DNA from: Kutzneria buriramensis
GTDB taxonomy: Bacteria; Actinomycetota; Actinomycetes; Mycobacteriales; Pseudonocardiaceae
Assembly: GCF_003387475.1 (NCBI RefSeq)
Contig: NZ_QUNO01000002.1
Span: 124,001 to 188,000 of the forward strand
DNA: 64,000 nt
Direction of reading: 5' to 3'
Shown: piece after piece, positions 61,995-64,000 of the stretch
Numbering within the stretch: the stretch's first letter is position 1
Layout of the letters: each line of letters opens with the position of its first letter
Notes under the pieces: model-generated
Seen by the model: only the letters and a program-made list of their open reading frames with translations
Database searches by the model: none
What the model was told of the DNA's origin: nothing
Made by a program: the position numbers and the translations under genes

Positions 61995-62750
61995 TTATCC
62001 GTGCGGGCTGTCCATCTCCCGGGCCAACACCTTGGCCGCCTTGATCAGCAGCGGCACGACCTCGTCCACCGCGATCATGCTCATCCGGGTCTCCGGGCCG
62101 CTGATGGAGATCGCCGCGTTGGACGGCGACCCCGGCACCGCCACGGCCAGGCAGCGCACCCCGATCTCCTGCTCGCCGTCGTCCACCGCGTACCCCTGTT
62201 CGCGGATCGACGTCAGCTCGGTCCGCATGGCGTCGACCGTGGTGATCGACCGTTCGGTCTGCGGCTTCATCTGGGCCCGGGCCAGCACCTGCGCCACCGT
62301 GTCGTCGGGCAGCTGGGCCAGGATCGCCTTGCCGACGGCCGTGCAGTGCGCGTCCACCCGGCGCCCGACCTCGGTGAACATGCGCATCGAGTGCCGCGAC
62401 GGGGCCTGTGCCACGTACACGACCTGGTCGCCGTCCAGCACCGCCATGTTCGACGTCTCGCCGGTGACCTCGGTGAGTTCGGCCAGATAGGGGCGGGCCC
62501 ACGCGCCGAGCGTGCGGCTCGCCGTCTCGCCCAGCCGGATCAGGCGCGGCCCCAGCGCGTAGCGGCGCGACGGCTGCTGCCGCACGTAGCCGCCGCCGAC
62601 CAGGGTGCGCATGATCCGGTGGATCGTCGGCAGCGGCAGGCCCGAGCTGGCCGCCAGCTGGCTGAGCGCGACTTCGCCGCCGGCCTCGGCCATCAGCTCC
62701 AACAGCTCGAAGGTGCGTTCGACCGACTGCACCCCACCGGTGTTCGTCAT
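61995..62750 (-). CDS. IclR family transcriptional regulator
   Basis: The 251-residue protein has the IclR winged HTH ([51 protein letters not shown]) and effector domain (about 75-245) with [26 protein letters not shown] and [12 protein letters not shown]. It is divergent from malate synthase with about 90 bases between the starts, the standard arrangement for an IclR regulator of glyoxylate or allantoin/glyoxylate metabolism (AllR/IclR type). The effector is probably glyoxylate or a related acid (inference). Confidence 0.88.
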   Translation of the reverse strand: MTNTGGVQSVERTFELLELMAEAGGEVALSQLAASSGLPLPTIHRIMRTLVGGGYVRQQPSRRYALGPRLIRLGETASRTLGAWARPYLAELTEVTGETSNMAVLDGDQVVYVAQAPSRHSMRMFTEVGRRVDAHCTAVGKAILAQLPDDTVAQVLARAQMKPQTERSITTVDAMRTELTSIREQGYAVDDGEQEIGVRCLAVAVPGSPSNAAISISGPETRMSMIAVDEVVPLLIKAAKVLAREMDSPHG

Positions 62751-62840
62751 GCGATCAGGGTCTCCCTGTACTTGGCTCGTGCCCAAGGGTACCGTGGCTT
62801 CGCCCGGTTCTGGAAGAAAAACTCCACGATGAGGAAAACA

Positions 62841-64000
62841 GTGCCTGAGATCCTGACCCCGGAGGCGGTGGATTTCGTCACCGACCTCAACCGGACCTTC
62901 GCCCCGCGTCGCGACGAGCTGATCGCGGCCCGCGCCGCTCGCCGAGTTGAGTTGGCCGGCGGCCGCAAGCTGGACTTTCTCCCCGAGACCGCGTCCATCC
63001 GCGACGCGCAGTGGCAGGTCGCGCCGGCCCCGCCCGCGCTGACCGACCGGCGCGTGGAGATCACCGGGCCCACCGAGCGCAAGATGGCGATCAACGCGCT
63101 GAACTCGGGGGCCAAGGTGTGGCTGGCCGACCTGGAGGACGCCAACACGCCGCACTGGCACAACGTGGTGTCCGGGCAGGAGAACCTGTACGACGCGGTG
63201 CGCGGCACCATCGTGCACACCTCGCCCGAGGGCAAGCACTACGCGCTGCGCTCGGACGTGCGGCCGGCGACCATCGTCATGCGGCCCCGCGGCTGGCACC
63301 TCGACGAACGGCACCTTCCCGTGGACGGCCGGCCCGCGGTCGGGGCCCTGGTCGACTTCGGACTGTATTTCTTCCACAACGTCCGCGAGTTGCTGGCGCG
63401 CGGCAGCGGGCCGTATTTCTATCTGCCGAAGATGGAAAGCCACCTCGAGGCGCGGCTGTGGAATGACGTTTTCACCTACGCGCAGGAGCGGCTGGGCATT
63501 CCCCACGGCACCATTCGCGCCACCGTGCTGATCGAGACCGTGCCGGCCGCGTTCGAGATGGAGGAGATCCTCTACGAGCTGCGCGACCACGCGTCCGGTC
63601 TGAACGCCGGGCGGTGGGACTACCTGTTCAGCCTGATCAAGACGTTCCGCGACGCCGGCGAGGAGTTCGTGCTGCCGGACCGCAACAGCGTCACCATGAC
63701 CGCGCCGTTCATGCGGGCGTACACGGAACTGCTGGTCCGGACCTGCCACAAGCGCGGCGCCTTTGCCATGGGCGGCATGGCCGCGTTCATTCCGAACCGG
63801 CGCGATCCCGAGGTCACCGCGGCCGCGCTGGAGAAGGTCCGCGCCGACAAGAGCCGCGAGGCCGGGGACGGCTTCGACGGTTCCTGGGTGGCGCATCCGG
63901 ATCTGGTTCCCGTGTGCCAGGCCGTCTTCGACGAGGTGCTCGGCAAGCGGCCGAATCAGTTGGACAAGCTGCGCCCGGAGGTTCGGGTGACCGCCGATCA
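62841..64000 (+). CDS. aceB: Malate synthase A, partial (runs off the window)
   Basis: The first 386 residues of malate synthase are present. It condenses glyoxylate with acetyl-CoA to malate in the glyoxylate shunt. Visible parts include [96 protein letters not shown], and [17 protein letters not shown], with the magnesium and glyoxylate residues (Arg in MRPRGWH, Glu in [12 protein letters not shown]). GTG 62841 has GAGGA five bases upstream; ATG 62829 in the same frame is an alternative. The divergent IclR gene probably controls it. The C-terminal third, with the catalytic aspartate, is beyond the window. Confidence 0.93.
   Translation, partial: MPEILTPEAVDFVTDLNRTFAPRRDELIAARAARRVELAGGRKLDFLPETASIRDAQWQVAPAPPALTDRRVEITGPTERKMAINALNSGAKVWLADLEDANTPHWHNVVSGQENLYDAVRGTIVHTSPEGKHYALRSDVRPATIVMRPRGWHLDERHLPVDGRPAVGALVDFGLYFFHNVRELLARGSGPYFYLPKMESHLEARLWNDVFTYAQERLGIPHGTIRATVLIETVPAAFEMEEILYELRDHASGLNAGRWDYLFSLIKTFRDAGEEFVLPDRNSVTMTAPFMRAYTELLVRTCHKRGAFAMGGMAAFIPNRRDPEVTAAALEKVRADKSREAGDGFDGSWVAHPDLVPVCQAVFDEVLGKRPNQLDKLRPEVRVTAD

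Noticed and set aside
62829-64000. Oxalate/glyoxylate link between malate synthase and the formate island
   Set aside because: Malate synthase could use glyoxylate from C2 acids, but it lies over 40 kb away with its own IclR regulator; there is no sequence evidence of co-regulation.

Overview
The window is very GC-rich, with dense short-gapped operons, frequent GTG starts and GTGA/ATGA start-stop overlaps. It looks like chromosomal DNA of a filamentous actinomycete. The EspR-like regulator, DUF6545 membrane protein, LAL regulators and repeat types suggest Pseudonocardiales (inference; no rRNA or marker gene is present). I see no tRNA, rRNA, CRISPR array, insertion sequence or prophage.

Layout. 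0-4.6 kb: a DUF6545 membrane protein coupled to a squalene/phytoene synthase, an EspR-like regulator, a MerR regulator and a secreted FG-GAP protein. 4.7-20.2 kb: a C1/acyl-CoA catabolic island. It holds succinyl-CoA ligase (sucCD), a ThDP-dependent oxalyl-CoA decarboxylase/2-hydroxyacyl-CoA lyase-type enzyme, a formyl-CoA transferase, an ADP-forming acyl-CoA synthetase, an OFA-family transporter, a GntR/FCD regulator, a ketopantoate-reductase-like enzyme and a three-gene NAD-type formate dehydrogenase whose catalytic subunit is split. The logic is import, CoA activation, formyl-CoA formation, formate release and oxidation to CO2 with NADH. A shared GTATGC/GCATAC motif in the three control regions of the island suggests one regulon.

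20.2-28.5 kb: three secreted or membrane proteins divergent from a two-component pair whose two genes are separated by a triplicated 77-bp repeat, then a DUF6886 protein, a GlxA-like regulator, an SDR and an HxlR regulator. 28.7-34.0 kb: a secreted beta-helix protein, an SGNH esterase and an orphan sugar-binding lipoprotein, probably polysaccharide use. 34.2-41.8 kb: two membrane Ser/Thr kinases, glutathione peroxidase, amidase, a FrnE-like DsbA protein and xylose isomerase.

42.3-52.9 kb: three tandem LAL-type regulators and a PimM/NysRIV-like PAS-LuxR regulator. This is the regulator set known from polyene macrolide clusters, but no polyketide synthase is present. The PAS-LuxR gene is overlap-coupled to a GNAT/FeeM-like acyltransferase and an N-terminally short P450. 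The middle LAL protein has lost its HTH and its Walker A lysine.

53-57 kb: a CFA-synthase-like methyltransferase, a YVTN beta-propeller protein, and a LysR/SnoaL-like pair. 57.0-61.5 kb: a KaiB-KaiC-histidine kinase operon divergent from a LuxR response regulator and a GAF-ANTAR protein. This is a KaiA-less clock-type module, unusual for an actinomycete, and KaiC has an altered phosphorylation site. 61.5-64 kb: a LigT-like phosphoesterase, an IclR regulator and the start of malate synthase.

Three repeat classes stand out: a long palindromic repeat abutting stop codons (28.5, 37.7, 52.9 kb), a repeat encoding 26-aa micro-ORFs with start-stop overlaps (10.0 and 24.7 kb), and several perfect hairpins between convergent genes.
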